A stretch of 64,000 nt of DNA from Rostratula benghalensis (taxonomy: Eukaryota; Chordata; Aves; Charadriiformes; Rostratulidae), in the NCBI GenBank assembly GCA_013399305.1, contig VXAI01000177.1:861599-925598 (forward strand), written 5' to 3'. Numbering within the stretch: position 1 is the stretch's first letter; every line of letters starts with the position of its first letter. The position numbers were made by a program, and so were the translations under genes. Below, piece after piece: positions 53,101-64,000 of the stretch. A model generated the notes under the pieces. It was not told the DNA's origin. It ran no database searches and saw only the letters and a list, made by a program, of their open reading frames with translations.

Positions 53101-56100
53101 AGAGGTCTCTGCAAGTGCCTAGATTTCTGGGTAGTGCTGAATTACTGGTAAATACTGTGGAGTTAAGTGATATGTTGTCTTCTTCTTTTCCTCTTCAGTT
53201 GTTGACAAGCTCAAAGAAATGATGGAAGAAGTTGAAAATGCAATCAATGCTTTTAAAGAGGAACAGAGACAAATGTATGTTTATACAAGCTTCAGCTACA
53301 AGCGCTTTCGTAAGACACAGTGAAAACTTTGCATTAAATCAAGTAAACGATTCTTTTGATTTACTCTTTTGGTAGTGATTCCTGAGTACAGAAGTCAAAA
53401 CTCAAGCTACCAGCCTTAGAATCTTGATAAACAGTTTTTTTAGAGAGCTGTTTATATAGCTGTTTCTGTATACCAACCGTTTGCCTATGAAAAGGCTTTT
53501 CAGAGAAATGCTGCAGAAGATACTAGATGGCGTGCGTGTGTGTGTGTGTGTTTGTTCTTTCTGTTGTTTTGGTTTCTAAGTGGCTGGGGGGTTTCCTTCC
53601 CTTTCTCTCTACTGGTGTCAGGAGGGGATTGAGTTAGTCCTTAGTTGAGTACCATAAAGGCTTTCACTACAAGGGTAACTGAATTCTAATTGTGTAGTGC
53701 TTTATTATGGGATCGATACAACCATACTGTCATCTGTGTTACCACTTCCGTTTCAATCTTCAAAGAATAGCTTTTGTGTGGTGCTGATAAATTCCAAAAT
53801 TCATTTTTGGTGAATGAACAATGAACAATTCATTATTTTCTTACAGCTCAGTGTTCTCTTTTTAGATATGAACAGCTTTTGAAGGAAGAAAAAACTGTCA
53901 TTAATGAGCTCAATGTCTTTGAAAGAAAAGTGGAACTGTGGGCATTAGGCAGCTCAACAAGAGACAAAGTTTTGAAATTACCATCAGCCAGGATCTCAGT
54001 TGATAAAACACTGGAAAATCGTCTACCTGAAGAAGTAGTAGAGTTTGAAAGGTTTCTTCAGCGAACAGGAGGGAGGCAAGGAGGGTGGGATGATTATGAT
54101 CATCAAAATTTTCTGAAAATACGGACAAAGCACAAAGGAAGGCTGTCTTACATAGATGAAGCCCTTCAGTATCTCTGCGGAAGAACCAAGGAAGATATTG
54201 AACAGCATGACAAATGGTACCAAGAATTTCTGATTTTACATGAAAAAAAGAAAGAGGTAAACTAACCCTCTAGGACTTTTATAACTTTTAGAAAAAGTAC
54301 TTATTTTTAAAATGTATGCACTTATTATTTTTCTACTTGTGCCTCTGGAAGTGGGCTGCGTATTGCCAAAGTATATTAAAAATGCTTTTGATGGCAGTGG
54401 TCCAGCAAATTAGATGCCAATCCCAGAGCACGAAGTGATCCTATCTGAAATTGCAGTTCTTGTTACATCTGTCCCTAAGAAGGTCTGCCCCACTGAACAG
54501 GCAATATACCTATGCCATACTGACATAGAGAATTGTGACTTCTTCAAGAACTATCTACCTGAGTAATAAATGATACACTGATGTAAAAACTTAATTATAA
54601 AATAGTAGGTGGAATTGTTAATTTGAAGAAAAAAATCAGACTTGAAACATGTTTGCATTAAAAAAGCATATTGCACCAACATTCCTAACTACCCAAAGTT
54701 AATATGAGTGCCATAACTTAATTTTAACAGGCACATATTAAACCTGCCTGTGTGATCCTTAATTTGCCTTTAGTAGGCTTCTAATTCCTGTCTGCAGTTT
54801 GTATCCTTGAAACATGTTTTCATCAGACTAAATCAACAGGAATGTGTAAAACTGTAATGAAAACTTTTTTAAAATTATTTCCTCCTGTAACCTTGCAGTC
54901 AATTAAGAAGTGGAAAGAAAAGCAGCAGCAAGAAAAAGAAGGAAACTGGAAGGAGAAAGAGAAATCAGAAAAACTGTTTAAGGAAGAATGGGTACAGCGT
55001 GAAGAAGCCCAGAAGCAAAAAGCAGAAGAAGAAAGAAAAAGACAACGAGCAGCAATTGAAGCATGGAAGAAACAGAAAGCAATAGCATTTGCAATGGAAC
55101 AAGCATCGCAACTAAAACTAGAAGAAGAGGAGAAAAGGCAACAAAAAGAATGCCAGCGTCAACGCCATGTGAAGTTACTGTTGGAAAGGTACGCCTTGCA
55201 GAAAAAAGCAAAAGAGGAACTTGAAAAGCTTGAAAAGAAGAGAGAGGAAGCTGAAAAGGAGGAACAGAGAAGAATTGGTACAGAAGAAACTAAGTTTCAT
55301 GAACGTGTGCGTAATTACAGCTCCAGTGTTGCATGTTTTTGTTTCAAATTCGCCTACTTCCTCCTACAGTATAATCTGTTAAACACTTCTAAGGCTCCCA
55401 TGTTTCATTCATTTAAATCTGGTTGTGATTCACTACGAATAACAGCATCCGCTACATACAAGAAACAGCACAAAACTTTGTTTTAGATAAAGATGTTCCT
55501 TTTCCTCAGTATTTAAGTTTTACGGGATTACTCAACCCCTGTTATTCCTACATATAGAAGCAGTTTTATTTACTTCAGTGTGAAAATGGGAAAACCAGCT
55601 TGGGCTGCATTGCATTCCATGCTATAGAAAACATCAGAAGACTTGATTGTTTTCTGCAGATATGAAATCAAAAGAGAAGTTTGAAAATCCTGCAGGCTTT
55701 AGTAGCTGTAAGAACAAGTTAGAACCTGTATCAATGTAAGACTGATCATCGAAGCACTGATACTGTTGTTAGAGTTAAAAGAGCCTTAGCTTAGAAGTAA
55801 AATTACCAAAGGCTTCTGTTCTACCTCAAAACAGGACAACACTGAAGATAATTTTTATAAATAGAGATTAAACTACTACAATCCAGGTTTTTTTTCAGAA
55901 ATGTGTGACTATAATTTGTTTGTGCAGGACAAGCTATAGCAAGTAGCTACCTAGTATAACTTTATTCTGTACTGTGACAAAATAATTTCTAACAACAAAA
56001 AAAAAATAACTGTGAAAAAACTGCACATATATTTTCATACAATTTTTTTTTTAACTTCCAAATAAAAGTTTGCCTTTCCATTTGGTATGTTTCAGGATCT

Positions 56101-56191
56101 ACATAAACTGGAGCTGAGGATTTTACAAAAAGAAGCTAAAGAAGTAGAGAAACGAGAAAAAGAAAAAAGGCTGGCAAAGTTAAGAAAGAAG
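47089..56191 (+). CDS. CCDC112: CCDC112, coiled-coil domain-containing protein 112, eight exons, 3' end missing
   Basis: Eight exons join in one frame to 450 codons: 47089-47139, 48038-48153, 49709-49830, 51817-51906, 53199-53274, 53866-54256, 54899-55306 and 56096-56191. Each join has GT/AG borders and the split codons match. The start ATG sits in a CpG island in good context (A at -3, G at +4), followed by an Ala-rich tail. The protein is lysine/glutamate-rich coiled coil. Residues about 100-180 form one helical block, a conserved island (GGRQGGWDDYDHQNF) lies at about 220-234, and residues about 283-450 form a long charged helix. Known members are about 450-530 residues and are reported at centriolar satellites and cilia. 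The identification rests on recalled family sequence and on the downstream neighbour PGGT1B, which is also the human order. The family normally has one more coding exon of about 50 residues (basic, Pro/Gly-rich). I did not find it between 56192 and the PGGT1B start, where an endogenous retrovirus sits. The gene is therefore partial, 3'-disrupted, or misassembled here. Confidence 0.92.
47092..47105 (+). promoter_or_regulatory. Second X-box-like motif overlapping CCDC112 codons 2-6
   Basis: The sequence is GCTGCC-CT-GGCAAC. The right half-site is perfect and the left has one mismatch. It overlaps the first codons, so it is constrained as both coding and possible regulatory sequence. Confidence 0.4.
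47243..47293. repeat. 17-bp minisatellite just after CCDC112 exon 1
   Basis: Three perfect tandem copies of GACCCCCTCTCTGAGAG. Degenerate related units (CTCTGCAGGAGCC, CTCTACGGCGACC, CTCTGCGCGGCGACC, CTCTGCAGGGACGG) flank them from about 47200 to 47365. Confidence 0.9.
47300..48037 (+). other. CCDC112 intron 1 (distal part)
   Basis: This follows the minisatellite and grades from GC-rich to AT-rich. No repeat family was recognised. Confidence 0.75.
48038..48153 (+). CDS. CCDC112: CCDC112 coding exon 2
   Basis: Residues 18-55, plus two bases of codon 56. The acceptor is TACAG/AATGAC and the donor is CA/GTAAGT. The exon encodes the start of the conserved helical region (FQNWK, KKVEFIRTAEKLK), which resembles vertebrate CCDC112. 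Confidence 0.88.
48154..49708 (+). other. CCDC112 intron 2
   Basis: 1.56 kb bounded by GTAAGT and TTTTCCAG. Only short, unrecognised open frames are present. Confidence 0.8.
49709..49830 (+). CDS. CCDC112: CCDC112 coding exon 3
   Basis: Residues 56-96, plus one base of codon 97. A long pyrimidine tract precedes the acceptor (TTTTCCAG) and the donor is GAAA/GTAAGT. It contains the conserved EKDK...YN.KSDFR.EHS pattern. About 90 bp downstream the intron carries a CR1 LINE cluster. Confidence 0.9.
49920..50383 (+). mobile_element. CR1 ORF1 fragment in CCDC112 intron 3
   Basis: It reads SCVRCHQVDNLLNLVAELQEEVEG and REFKKEID, matching a motif commonly seen at the 5' part of avian CR1 ORF1. It continues, with stops, to a degraded CRIGTRLWV segment. 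It is sense to CCDC112 and ends abruptly at about 50383 against an opposite-strand CR1 piece. Confidence 0.75.
50384..50833 (-). mobile_element. CR1 ORF2 fragment, opposite strand, in CCDC112 intron 3
   Basis: The minus strand reads KYGLDEGAVRWTANWL, VLLNIFINDPDD, FNDDTKLGG (the active-site F-A-D-D here reads FNDD), RDLDRF and ALVRPQLEHCIQFW before breaking off at LLERV. It lacks the 3' tail. Confidence 0.9.
50834..51816 (+). other. CCDC112 intron 3 after the CR1 cluster
   Basis: Unique AT-rich DNA with the small tandem duplication at 50917. Confidence 0.75.
50917..50953. repeat. Tandem duplication in CCDC112 intron 3
   Basis: AGGTATAAGGCACTATAT occurs twice in direct tandem, separated by AG. 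Confidence 0.8.
51817..51906 (+). CDS. CCDC112: CCDC112 coding exon 4
   Basis: Residues 97-126, plus one base of codon 127. It encodes a coiled-coil stretch ending KDVKPTPE, which is strongly conserved in the family. The acceptor is AACAG/AAGCTA and the donor is AAT/GTAAGT. Confidence 0.9.
51907..53198 (+). other. CCDC112 intron 4
   Basis: 1.29 kb of AT-rich unique DNA with clean splice borders and nothing else recognised. Confidence 0.8.
53199..53274 (+). CDS. CCDC112: CCDC112 coding exon 5
   Basis: Residues 127-151, plus two bases of codon 152. It encodes FVDKLKEMMEEVENAINAF, a family hallmark. The acceptor is CTCTTCAG/TTGTTG and the donor is AAT/GTATGT. Confidence 0.9.
53275..53865 (+). 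other. CCDC112 intron 5
   Basis: 591 bp containing the GT repeat at 53531. Confidence 0.8.
53531..53551. repeat. (GT)n microsatellite in CCDC112 intron 5
   Basis: CGTGCGTGTGTGTGTGTGTGT, a short dinucleotide repeat. Confidence 0.85.
53866..54256 (+). CDS. CCDC112: CCDC112 coding exon 6
   Basis: This is a large exon, residues 152-282, ending in phase 0 at GAG/GTAAAC. It carries the most conserved non-coiled island (GGRQGGWDDYDHQNF, residues about 220-234), then a segment ending in EKKKE. The acceptor TTTTTAG at 53865 fits the split Ile codon. An upstream AG at 53846 would break the frame. Confidence 0.9.
54257..54898 (+). other. CCDC112 intron 6
   Basis: 642 bp, AT-rich, no repeat recognised. 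Confidence 0.8.
54899..55306 (+). CDS. CCDC112: CCDC112 coding exon 7
   Basis: Residues 283-418, exactly 136 codons. This is a very charged Lys/Glu/Gln helix starting SIKKWKEKQQQEKE and ending FHER. The acceptor is CTTGCAG. The frame-keeping donor is the non-canonical CGT/GTGCGT at 55307. A nearby GTAATT at 55311 would shift the frame, so the end has a few bases of uncertainty. Unspliced reading continues open to 55486 without family similarity. Confidence 0.87.
55307..56095 (+). other. CCDC112 intron 7
   Basis: 789 bp, AT-rich, starting at the weak GTGCGT donor. No repeat recognised. Confidence 0.75.
56096..56191 (+). CDS. CCDC112: CCDC112 coding exon 8, last one found
   Basis: Residues 419-450, 32 codons, phase 0 at both ends. 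It encodes DLHKLELRIL...KRLAKLRKK, matching the penultimate family segment. The donor AAG/GTAATT is intact, so the exon is built to splice onward. If unspliced, it would read 27 further non-conserved residues to a stop near 56272. Confidence 0.88.
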
Positions 56192-56529
56192 GTAATTTAC
56201 TGTTTTTTTGGTTTAGAGCTGAGGTGTTTGCAGCTTGGTTGTTTAAACAAACTTTTTTCCTCATTGAACTAAAAAGCAATTATTTTTACTTATCAAAGTG
56301 ATCACAAATGAGAAAAGAAATTTAAGTAGTGGTATCAGGGAAAAAAATGCAGCAGGCATAGTTGTTCTTGTGTTTAAAAAAAATGTATAGAAAAAAGCAA
56401 GAAAGATTTTATTTATCTCCTGGCTGTATCTGTTCTGGGCAGAGCCTATAGCTTACACAAATAAGCTGCAATACAGGCGTTTTTTTCCCTGCTTTTTAAA
56501 TGGTGTTCTGTCCTTAGTTAAATGAGGAG
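56192..56529 (+). other. Remainder of CCDC112 intron 8 before the ERV
   Basis: AT-rich sequence with no terminal exon, no AATAAA and no recognisable LTR. It lies between the intact exon 8 donor and the first ERV-like sequence. Confidence 0.7.
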
Positions 56530-56663
56530 GTTGGCCTCCAGAAGAATTTTGGGAACGTTGTGTGAGTTCTTCGAGTTTGATTTTGTGTTCCTGCTGTTTC
56601 CTGTGATAGTGTGGAGGGAGAAGTCTTTCTGGCTGGCCAGTGGTGGTCTGTTTGCTCTGCAGC

Positions 56664-57239
56664 TGAAATGTTACCAAGAGTGGATAAAATTCAGATTGGA
56701 AAATGTGGTACTGAAAGTTGTTAGTTGGTCAGCCTTGTATGCTGTAAAACAAGGACAAACAGAACCTCCTACTGACTTCCTGGAAAGATTGAGGGTAGCA
56801 ATGCAAAAGTATTCTACTTTGGACCCCTTGTCAGATATAGGATAGCAACAGCTTGTCTCTCTGTTTTTGGGGCAGTCATTGGAGGATATTAGAAGGAAGT
56901 TGCAGAAATTAAAAGAACTGGAAATTAGAGATTTGGAAAAGCTGATCGAGGAGGATATCTAGGAATCGGGGTGGCAATGACTGTAGGAAGTTAGGGAACG
57001 TGACAGCCACTGCTACTGTTGCTGTTCTGAGTCAGCAGAACCAAGGACTTTTTAGACCCTCGGGAAGCAGAGGCAGAGGAGGAATGGGAGCCAGCGAGTG
57101 AAGGGAGTTGGGTCCAAGGTCTGGTCTGGGATTAAGAAACAATCAGTCAGCATATTGTAAAGGATTTGGACACTGGAAAAGAGACTGTCCAGAGTTAAGA
57201 CAGGGTTCCCCAGAGCCAGATGTTGTAGCTGAACTCGAA
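56664..57239 (+). pseudogene. ERV gag remnant (capsid C-terminal part and nucleocapsid)
   Basis: The reading starts in the capsid region and includes a gammaretrovirus-like segment (PPTDFLERLRVAMQKYSTLD). A stop after 56842 is followed in the same frame by more capsid-like sequence to about 56960. The nucleocapsid zinc knuckle near 57147-57190 keeps C-x3-GH-x4-C (CKGFGHWKRDC), but the first Cys position reads Ser. The matrix domain is absent and frames are interrupted between capsid and nucleocapsid. Confidence 0.75.
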
Positions 57240-57242
57240 TGA
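57240..57242 (+). other. In-frame TGA between ERV nucleocapsid and protease
   Basis: TGA separates the nucleocapsid reading (ending VVAELE) from the protease reading (WGPGES...) in the same frame. Gammaretroviruses place a readthrough stop here, so this may be an original stop rather than decay. Confidence 0.6.
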
Positions 57243-57605
57243 TGGGGACCTGGAGAATCTACTCCAGTGGATCCACTGGTTAAAATAAAACTAGGGAATC
57301 AGAGTAAAGAGGTGCAATTTTTGATAGATACGGGAGCCTCTTCATCAGTGTTAAATCAATAACTGATACCTGTAGATAAGGACTTTGTGACTGTGGTAGG
57401 AGCCACTGGCCAAACCGAGAAAGCATTTTTTATGCAGCCTGCTAAATATAAATTAGGAAAACAAGTAGGTACACATAAATGTTTGTATTTACCAGGGGCC
57501 CCTAGACCATTATTAGGAAGAGATTTATTTATTAGAGCAACTGGAGGCAAACATAATGGTCAGGCCAAAAGGAATAGAGTTCACAGTGAAAGAAGATCAA
57601 CTAAT
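57243..57605 (+). pseudogene. ERV protease remnant
   Basis: A retropepsin-like segment has the catalytic motif FLIDTGASSSVL with Asp at 57327-57329, and a later LLGRDLF near 57510 that resembles the conserved LLGRD of retropepsins. One in-frame stop (about 57360) follows the active-site region. The segment continues the nucleocapsid frame after the TGA at 57240-57242. Confidence 0.8.
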
Positions 57606-57619
57606 TGAAGTATTGAGTT

Positions 57620-58620
57620 TGTCTTTAATACAGATGCAAAAAGAAGCACCCATACCAGAAGAAATTCTAGAGCAGGCTTTTCCAAGAGTATGGGCTTCTA
57701 AAGTACCCGGTAAGGCCAAAAAAGCAGAACCAGTAAAGGTAAAATCGAAGGCAGGAGCCACTCCTGTAAGAATTAAACAATATCCATTACGATTAGACTA
57801 TCAAAAAGGAACTTATTAATAAATTTTTACAATATTGATTATTAATAGAGCGTGCATCAGAATGTAATACTCCAACTTTTCCACTGAAGAAGACAGATAG
57901 GAAAAGTTAGAGATTAGTTCAAGATTTGAGAGCTATAAACAAAATTGTGGAGGATTTGCATCCAGTGATTGCAAATCCTTACACCTTATTAACTAAATTG
58001 AGAACTGATCAAATACTGTTTACTGTACTGGACTTGAAAGATGCCTCTTTCTGTTTAGCTACAGAAAGTCAAAGGCTATTTGCTTTTGAATGGGAAAACC
58101 CAGAGACCAGTAGAAAAACCCAACTAACCTGGACAGTATTACCCAAAGTTTTAAAAACAGCCCAGTGGTCTTTGGAAATCAGTTAGCAAGAGAACTGGAG
58201 ACCTGGGACCCTCCGGCCCAAGCAGGAACTTTGTTGCAGGATGCGGATGATCTTCTAATAGCTACACAAACCAGAGAAGACTGAGTGCAATGGGCAGTAA
58301 GTTTATTAAACTTTTTTTGGGACTAAGTGGGTATTGAGTGTCTCAACAGAAGGCCCAGCTCATCACACAACAAGTTACATATCTTGGATTTGAGATCTCT
58401 GGAGGACAAAGAGAGATTAGAGTAGACCGGAAGGAAGCCATTTGCCACATGCCCATGCCAGAAACAGCAAAGGAGTACAGAACTTTCCTGAGAATGACAG
58501 GTTGGTGCAGATTTCGGATATATATAACTATGGACTATATGGTTTTACTAACCATTATATAATCTACTGAAAGAAAATACTTCAAAACTAATGTGGAAAG
58601 CAAAAAATTTAAGCTGTAAA
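57620..58620 (+). pseudogene. ERV reverse transcriptase remnant
   Basis: Readable pieces include VQDLRAINKIVEDLHP, FTVLDLKDASFC (catalytic Asp region) and a degraded active site at 58240-58251, where the expected Y-x-D-D reads DADD. Several stops (57827, 57907, 58184, 58282 areas) and at least one frameshift near 58150 break it. No active enzyme can be made. Confidence 0.82.
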
Positions 58621-58624
58621 AAGA

Positions 58625-59430
58625 AGAACTAATGAGAGCTCTGGCTTTAGGCCTCCCTGATGTGTCAAAGCCCTTTTGGCTTTTCTCACATGAAAGACGG
58701 GGAATGGCTTTGGGATTGTTGGCACAACAGCTGGGCCCATATAAAAGAGCCATAGCTTACTTCTCCAAGCAGTTGGACGATGTAGGCAAAGGATGGCTAG
58801 GATGCTTACAAGCAGTTGCAGCTGAACATACAAGAAGCTTGTATTTGAACATACAAGAAGCTTGTAAATTTACCATGGGCCAGAAAATTACTGTTACGGT
58901 ATCACACGCAGTCTCTGCACTGTTGGACCAAGCAGGAGGCCACTGGTTCTCCCTCTGAATATTCCTGAAATACCAAGCAATTTTGGTAGAGCAAGATGAT
59001 GTGAACATAGTCACCACTAATATTGTGAATCCAGCATCTTTCCTTAGTGGTACCACTACGGAACCAGTGGTACATGATTGAAGACAATGGAAGCAGTATA
59101 CTCTAGTCATCCACATCTAAAAGAAGAACCACTTGCAGATGTGGAAGAATCCTGGTACACTGATGGAAGCAGCTTTATGAAGCAAGGACAGCACAAGTCT
59201 GGGTATGCTGTGACCACTCTCAGGGAGGTAACAGAAGCTAAACCATTCCCTCCAGGAACTTCTGCTCAAAAGGCTGAAATTATTGCATTGACTAGGGCAT
59301 TAGAATTGGCAAAAGGAAGGAGAATTAGTATCTGGACAGATTCCAAATATGCCTTTGAAGTTGTGCATGCCCATGCAGCCATCTGGAAAGAAAGAGGACT
59401 CCTCACTACCCAAGGAAAACATTAAGCATG
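58625..59430 (+). pseudogene. ERV RT connection and RNase H remnant
   Basis: The connection region (58625-58960) is frameshifted. RNase H is open at 59078-59425 and retains three expected acidic positions, in WYTDGSS, KAEIIALTRALELA and WTDSKYAF. A 25-bp tandem duplication at about 58829-58867 (TTGTATTTGAACATACAAGAAGC-like) damages the connection region. Confidence 0.82.
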
Positions 59431-60599
59431 TGGCAGATTTAGAGGCCAGAAAAGGCAGAAGTAATATCAGCCCTAATTCCAGACGGTAAACTTCAGATTC
59501 CTGACTGTGATTTAAGATTCAAAAAGTATTCAAAAGAAGACAAAAATGTGGTTACTGATATGGCAGGTAGTGAAGGAAAAGATGGATGGTTTTATGTCCC
59601 AGATGGACGAGTAATAATACCATCAAGGGTATTGTGGAAATTAGTTCTAGATGAACGCAAAAATACCCCATTGGGGCGCAGATGCTTTATATAAACAACG
59701 GAGTAAGAAGTTGGTGAGTAGAAATCTATGCAACAGTGACACAGGTCACACAAAGGTGTGAAATTTGTTTAAAGAAGATTCCATAAACAACAAACAAAAA
59801 CACATGTCGGAGTGATTGAAAAAGGTAATAGTCCAGGGCAACAATGGTAGATAGATTTTTCTGAACTGCCAAGAAAAGGGGGGTACTGATATTTATTAGT
59901 ATCAACAGATGCTTTCTCGGGTTGGCCAGAAGTTTTTCCTTGCAGGACAAACAAGGCAAAAGAAATCACAAAAGTGTTGTTGAATGGAGTACGAGCAGTA
60001 GTATCATCAGACAGGAACATATTTTTGTGCTAAGATAGTTGAAAAAGTTAGTGAAACTTGAGGAAAAATTGGCAATTACATGTTCCATACCGACCACAAG
60101 GCTGGTGGCCAAGTGGAAAAAATGAAACACCTGATAAAGCAAGAAGCTTCAGGGAACTAACCTATATTGCTACCAAGCACTTCCTTTAGCCTTGCTAGTA
60201 TCCGAACTCAGCCAAGTTTCAAGGAAGGGGTTAGCCCTTTTGGAATCTTGTATGGGAGACCATACCAATTGCAGTACACAGGTGAAGATCTTAAACAATT
60301 AGGTGAAAATTATTTACAACAATATCTGATCAGCTTGGGAAGGCAGTTAAACAAGTGGGAAGACTGTGTTAGCTGGTCGGGTTAGAGGGTGGGATCAATC
60401 TGTACATCCTTTTAAACCTGGAGCCTGGGTTTATGTTAAAGATTTTGCAGGAAAGCCACTGGAAGAAAAGTGGAATGGACCCTGTCAAATCCTGCTGATG
60501 ACTTTTACTGCAGAACAAGCTGCATGGATCCGCTGCTCCCAAGTGAAAAAAGCCCCTGAGAAGTTATGGACATCGGAACCTCAGGAACAACCAAAATAA
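59431..60599 (+). pseudogene. ERV integrase remnant
   Basis: The core is recognisable as VSTDAFSGWPE near 59905 and SSDRN near 60008, each holding one of the DDE acids. The C-terminal domain is the best preserved part (FKPGAWVYVKDFAGKPLEEKWNGP, 60400-60490), ending at a stop at 60597-60599. Multiple stops and a deletion of about 20 bp near 59989 interrupt the core. Confidence 0.8.
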
Positions 60600-60920
60600 G
60601 ACTTGTGTGGCACCAAGTATCATCTATTTGATAAGTCTTGTTGCGTTAGTAAATGCTTTTACCCCAAGTTGGCCTCTTTCCCTGACTCAGAAAGGCAGTT
60701 CTCTAAGTGCTGCTCTGCTTGACTGAGGAATGTGGAAGTACGGTTGGCTGAAGAAGAAAATTCACAGAAGTTAACACCCGTCACATATGCGTAGTGACTA
60801 ATGACAAAAGGAGTGTAGAAGAATACAAGTTATCGGTACCATTTGTAAGGGTGTTTAAGAAATGTTACACATTTATTTTGGAAAAATACCACATTCACTT
60901 TCTACGTGACAACTGACGAA
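60600..60920 (+). pseudogene. Possible ERV env leader and unidentified retroviral tail
   Basis: After integrase, a short hydrophobic leader-like reading (IIYLISLVALVNAFTPSWP) runs about 60620-60680 and then decays. No surface or transmembrane domain, cleavage site or fusion region is recognisable. Assignment to env is by position only. Confidence 0.35.
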
Positions 60921-60925
60921 CAGTT

Positions 60926-61017
60926 GAAGAAGTCACAAAAGTGTTGTTGAATGGAATTATACCTCAATTTGGCATACGAGCAGTAGTATCGTCGGACAGG
61001 AACACATTTGGGTGCTG
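60926..61017 (+). repeat. Displaced second copy of an ERV integrase core segment
   Basis: This segment reads EVTKVLLNGIIPQFGIRAVVSSDRNTFG and matches 59966-60030 of the same ERV at DNA level. It keeps about 20 bp (ATTATACCTCAATTTGGCAT) that are deleted from the first copy. It lies where env should be, with unrelated flanks. Confidence 0.8.
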
Positions 61018-61049
61018 TTCTGCTCTGGCATTATGAATCTCTAGATGTA

Positions 61050-61310
61050 AGCAGAGTGGGAATTAAAATAATGAAATTTTGCCCCTGACTAAACTGGTTA
61101 AAGAGTACATGCAAGAGCGCAACAAAAACCTATACGAATCTCTTGCGAGAACAACCATAACTAAAGGAAAATTACAACAAGTATCTGGCCAAATTGCCTC
61201 AGAAACAGCCCATCGCGTCCCGGTGCGACCCCAGCGCTGCAATAAAGAATACCGCTTGACAGTCACAGTGGATATTGAGTCCGGCTTCTGTGTTTCGCGG
61301 TGATGGGTAT
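61050..61310 (+). mobile_element. LTR-like 3' end of the ERV with polyadenylation signal
   Basis: The block CCCGGTGCGACCCCAGCGCTGCAATAAAGAATACC puts AATAAA at 61241-61246, followed by a T/G-rich U5-like stretch (GAGTCCGGCTTCTGTGTTTCGCGG). This pattern is typical of avian ERV R/U5 regions. The start and the terminal CA are not certain, and no 5' LTR was found for comparison. Confidence 0.55.
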
Positions 61311-61519
61311 TACCGTTGTGCTTTGCGACTGCCGGATTTAAAACGTCGCCTGCGTCAGACTGGCGGGGTTTACGTGGCGGCCCATCTTCCCGCTTGCCTC
61401 CAAAACGCGTTTCCCGGCGGGCTGACGCCGGGCGGCGGCGACACACTCAAGCGGCAGACACCGGGCCTCCGCGGCGGCGGCGGCGCTGGGACCCAGCCGG
61501 GGCGAGGCCCGGCCGGCCG

Positions 61520-61538
61520 TGACGTCACGGGGCGGGGC
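61520..61538 (+). promoter_or_regulatory. CRE and GC box in PGGT1B promoter
   Basis: A perfect palindromic CRE (TGACGTCA, 61520-61527) is followed by a GC box (GGGGCGGGGC, 61529-61538), 50-70 bp upstream of the ATG. This suggests CREB/ATF and Sp1 input. A YY1-like AAGATGGCGG covers the start codon at 61587-61596. Confidence 0.6.
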
Positions 61539-61553
61539 TGCCGTCGCCCGTGA

Positions 61554-64000
<2,447 letters not shown>

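Larger units (their letters stand above)
56530..61310 (+). mobile_element. Degenerate gammaretrovirus-like endogenous retrovirus, sense to CCDC112
   Basis: Remnants lie in canonical order on the + strand: capsid fragment and zinc knuckle, protease, reverse transcriptase, RNase H, integrase, a short possible env leader, then an LTR-like region. The matrix region and the 5' LTR are not recognised, so the 5' edge is approximate. Many stops and frameshifts show that it is old and non-functional. Gag and pol share a frame separated by a single TGA. The integrase C-terminus has the gammaretroviral type of domain. It occupies the space where the last CCDC112 exon would be expected and ends about 280 bp before the PGGT1B ATG. 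Confidence 0.87.

Noticed and set aside
54842..54898. Alternative start of CCDC112 exon 7 at an upstream ATG
   Set aside because: The segment before 54899 is intron ending in a proper CAG acceptor, and the split-free join from exon 6 explains the conserved protein.

Overview
The window looks like a draft assembly from a bird, probably outside the chicken and duck lineage. Seven or more CR1 LINE fragments carry the avian CR1 3' end (an AATCATAGA-type octamer run next to a TTGGAAGGGA or TTGGAAGAGA block). There are two copies of a bird-type ERVL-like solo LTR and a decayed gammaretrovirus-like endogenous retrovirus. The two real genes are split by introns with clean GT/AG sites. One ambiguous base (33029) marks it as draft sequence. 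In human, CCDC112 and PGGT1B are neighbours on 5q22.3 in the same tandem order. I recall the avian counterpart as lying on the Z chromosome, but nothing in the window tests that.

Layout. Positions 1-46.7 kb are intergenic: unique AT-rich DNA broken up by CR1 fragments, two ERVL-like LTRs, simple repeats and one perfect 17-bp hairpin. I found no supportable coding gene there. From 46.8 to 47.2 kb a CpG-island promoter contains two RFX X-box-like motifs. From 47.1 to 56.2 kb, eight coding exons of CCDC112 on the + strand join in frame to 450 codons. The conserved terminal exon expected after them was not found. From about 56.5 to 61.3 kb, in its place, lies a sense-oriented ERV. It has gag, protease, reverse transcriptase, RNase H and integrase remnants, a second displaced copy of an integrase segment, and an LTR-like polyadenylation region. 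From 61.35 to 62.15 kb a second CpG island with a perfect CRE and a GC box drives PGGT1B. Exon 1 of PGGT1B (49 codons) is at 61590-61735 and the gene continues beyond the window.

Function. CCDC112 is a coiled-coil protein associated with centriolar satellites and cilia. PGGT1B is the catalytic beta subunit of geranylgeranyltransferase I. They are neighbours but not known to act in one pathway. The most interesting point is the CCDC112 3' end: the last exon appears to be missing exactly where a retrovirus has inserted between the two genes. I found no convincing new multi-gene system in this window.
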